This document shows, piece by piece, positions 62,432-64,000 of a DNA stretch of 64,000 nucleotides (the stretch's first letter is position 1; every line of letters begins with the position of its first letter). The notes beneath the pieces were generated by a model. That model was not told where the DNA came from, searched no databases, and saw nothing but the letters and a program-made list of their open reading frames with translations. The stretch covers positions 217,341 through 281,340 of the forward strand of contig NZ_WVEM01000007.1 in NCBI RefSeq assembly GCF_009847015.1, read 5' to 3'. Made by a program: the position numbers and the translations under genes. This stretch comes from Sunxiuqinia indica. Its GTDB lineage: Bacteria; Bacteroidota; Bacteroidia; Bacteroidales; Prolixibacteraceae.

Positions 62432-63157
62432 ATGTTTAAAGAACCAGATGTAAAAGATTGTGTAAACTGTGGAATGACCTGTTGTGTCCATTGTTTGCCA
62501 AAGGCTGAGGCGAGCATTTTTGAGTGTCTCAATAAGGAGGATATGGATTACTTGATGACATGTAAGCGAAATGTAATTTTCAATCCGGGAGAAACAATTA
62601 TCAAGCAGAATACTTCGACTACTCACTTTGTTTGTATTAAAGACGGACTTGCCAAGGTTCTTGCAGAGGGACACAATGGGAAAAATGTAATACTCAAATT
62701 AATATCAACTCATAGTTTAGTTACTGCCGGTGGAGTAATTAGTGACGATATCAGGCATTTTACAGTCTCTGCACTTACTCAGGTTGAGTGCTGTTTTATT
62801 GATTCGAATAGGTTGCATGTTTTGTTGTCACGCAATAGTAGATTTGCCTACGAACTTTTGAAATATAATAATAAGCAAAATCTTCAAATGTTAGATTCCT
62901 TGATTCGCCTGAATCAAAAATATATGCCTGGCCGCGTCGCGGATACCTTGTTGTACCTGAAAAATGAAATCTATAATTCGAACCCATTTAACTACAAATT
63001 AAGTAAGCAGGAATTTGCTGAAATGTCAGGAATGACAAAGGAAAGTTTCATTCGAAATATGAAAGAGCTTGAGGTGTCCGGTATCATCAAACAGAGCAGA
63101 AATGAAATTGAAATTCTGAGTGAACCGGAGCTGATCAAAATTAGTAAAAATGGCTGA
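62432..63157 (+). CDS. Crp/Fnr-family regulator with N-terminal Cys cluster
   Basis: About 241 residues from ATG 62432 (an in-frame ATG-type start at 62414 adds six residues). The N-terminus holds CVNCGMTCCVHC (C-x2-C-x3-CC-x2-C). A cyclic-nucleotide-binding-like beta-roll (VIFNPGETIIKQNTSTTHFVCIKDGLAKVL) and a C-terminal winged helix (LSKQEFAEMSGMTKESFIRNMKELEVSGIIK) follow. The Cys set could bind a redox cofactor such as an Fe-S cluster, or be a relic of the Cys pattern seen in many Bacteroidota Crp/Fnr proteins. It precedes a multihaem cytochrome gene, suggesting redox control. Confidence 0.88.
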   Translation: MFKEPDVKDCVNCGMTCCVHCLPKAEASIFECLNKEDMDYLMTCKRNVIFNPGETIIKQNTSTTHFVCIKDGLAKVLAEGHNGKNVILKLISTHSLVTAGGVISDDIRHFTVSALTQVECCFIDSNRLHVLLSRNSRFAYELLKYNNKQNLQMLDSLIRLNQKYMPGRVADTLLYLKNEIYNSNPFNYKLSKQEFAEMSGMTKESFIRNMKELEVSGIIKQSRNEIEILSEPELIKISKNG

Positions 63158-63297
63158 TTGATATATGTCAATTATTACTTCGAATTATGTCACTCAATAA
63201 GCTTTCGTAATTAGTGCTTTCAATTCTACTTTTACAAGTAAAACTAAGCAAGTGGAAGTAGTTCCACGTTAATTTGAATGTACTAAATTATAAGCGT

Positions 63298-64000
63298 ATG
63301 AAACTCAGAGAAATAACCAAATTACTTGTAGTAGCAGCACTAGTGCTGTTTGTCATTCCTGCATGTGTTAAAGAGGGCCCTCCAGGATTAGATGGAGCAG
63401 ATGGAGCCGATGGTGTAGCCGGAGCTGATGGAGCTGATGGTGAAGTTGCATGTTTAGTCTGTCATTCTACAGAAGTAAAAGAAGATAACGAAAGAGAGTA
63501 TTTTCGCTCACAGCATGCATCAGGTGCACTTTCTCTTGATTATGCCGGAGGACGTGATGGATGTGCTGAGTGTCACTCGGGAAATGGATTTGTTGAATGG
63601 GTGGAAACAGGAGATGTTACTGCTAACATTACCCCGGAAGCAATCAACTGTAATACTTGTCATGATATTCACAGTACCTTTGCTGTTGAAGACTATGCAC
63701 TTAGGATTACTACTCCCGTTGATGTGATAGGTGTAACAGTTGATCTTGGTAATTCTAGCAACCTTTGTGTAAATTGTCATAAACCTCGCAGAGGGTGGGA
63801 AGATTATGATGATGGTTCACTAGCGGACTCAGTTATGGTTACCAGTACTCATGCCGGACCTCACCATGGACCACAAACTGCAGTGCTGATGGGCTTGGGT
63901 GGTGATCATCGGATTGGTTCGATTGATGCTTCAGCAATAGGACCATCCACACACGGAACAGATGTTGAAGATGCGACATGTGTAGGTTGTCATATGTATG
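63298..64000 (+). CDS. Multihaem c-type cytochrome lipoprotein, 3' partial
   Basis: Starts at ATG 63298 and runs off the window (234 codons seen). The lipoprotein signal LLVVAALVLFVIPAC (Cys about residue 21) is followed by a collagen-like Gly-X-Y stretch of seven triplets (GPPGLDGADGADGVAGADG...). At least five CxxCH haem motifs follow: CLVCH, CAECH, CNTCH, CVNCH, CVGCH. It is an extracytoplasmic electron-transfer protein; the partner is unknown. The small hairpin GTGGAA/TTCCAC at 63252-63267 lies just upstream. Confidence 0.88.
   Translation, partial: MKLREITKLLVVAALVLFVIPACVKEGPPGLDGADGADGVAGADGADGEVACLVCHSTEVKEDNEREYFRSQHASGALSLDYAGGRDGCAECHSGNGFVEWVETGDVTANITPEAINCNTCHDIHSTFAVEDYALRITTPVDVIGVTVDLGNSSNLCVNCHKPRRGWEDYDDGSLADSVMVTSTHAGPHHGPQTAVLMGLGGDHRIGSIDASAIGPSTHGTDVEDATCVGCHMY

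Noticed and set aside
1-64000. tRNA, rRNA, CRISPR arrays or a prophage
   Set aside because: I looked for regular repeat-spacer patterns, rRNA segments, tRNA-like cloverleafs and phage structural genes and saw none. A short or unusual tRNA could escape inspection by eye.

Overview
The window comes from a Bacteroidota chromosome. The evidence is a SusC/SusD pair with an ECF sigma/FecR anti-sigma module, many secreted or lipoprotein glycoside hydrolases, Bacteroidota-type promoters (-33 TTG, -7 TAnnTTTG) and low G+C. A marine or sediment Bacteroidales/Marinilabiliales (Prolixibacteraceae-like) organism is my guess; the sequence does not prove it.

Layout. (1) 1-8843: end of a rhamnose locus (rhaM, a HEPN-like protein of unknown role, rhaT), then an MFS transporter, a GH78 alpha-L-rhamnosidase lacking a signal peptide, and a GH127-family enzyme. 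(2) 8950-15622: ECF sigma, FecR anti-sigma, SusC with an STN domain, SusD; the unit ends in a perfect 30-bp palindrome. (3) 15943-21289: GH29 fucosidase and a large multidomain GH2 enzyme. (4) 21411-26683: a VTC/DUF4956/DUF2490 module with a decayed fourth gene, a LacI-family regulator, and a lipoprotein/outer-membrane pair. (5) 26751-32551, minus strand: GH95, GH105, GH28. (6) 33264-50623, plus strand, about 17 kb and nearly gap-free: Fe-alcohol dehydrogenase, DHDPS-family aldolase, PdxA-like dehydrogenase, DUF1537 kinase, sodium/solute symporter, then secreted enzymes (beta-helix/DUF6298 fusion, GH140-like apiosidase, beta-propeller/LamG protein, MGH1-like glycosidase, DUF3826, Asp-box propeller, STN-esterase fusion). 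(7) 50624-52345: decayed sequence, an IS3-family remnant and a nested palindromic repeat. (8) 52346-54698: GPH symporter and GH43. (9) 54937-64000: ordinary chromosome (NMO-like protein, UvrA, ECF sigma, SPFH/RHH/zinc-ribbon cluster, Crp/Fnr regulator and a multihaem cytochrome cut by the window edge).

How it fits together. The enzymes point to a branched pectin: GH28 and GH105 for the galacturonan or rhamnogalacturonan backbone, GH78 for rhamnose, GH29/GH95 for fucose or L-galactose, GH2/GH43/GH127 for galactose- or arabinose-type branches, and a GH140-like enzyme for apiose. Four copies of one near-palindrome, TGTAAACGTTTACA or close variants, lie upstream of the GH2 gene, the lacI-type gene, the minus-strand GH28 unit and the plus-strand 17-kb unit. 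This ties regions 3 to 6 into one probable LacI-family regulon. The least familiar part is the intracellular aldolase/PdxA/DUF1537/Fe-ADH set at the head of that operon. It looks like a dedicated route for an unusual sugar acid released by the secreted enzymes that follow it.
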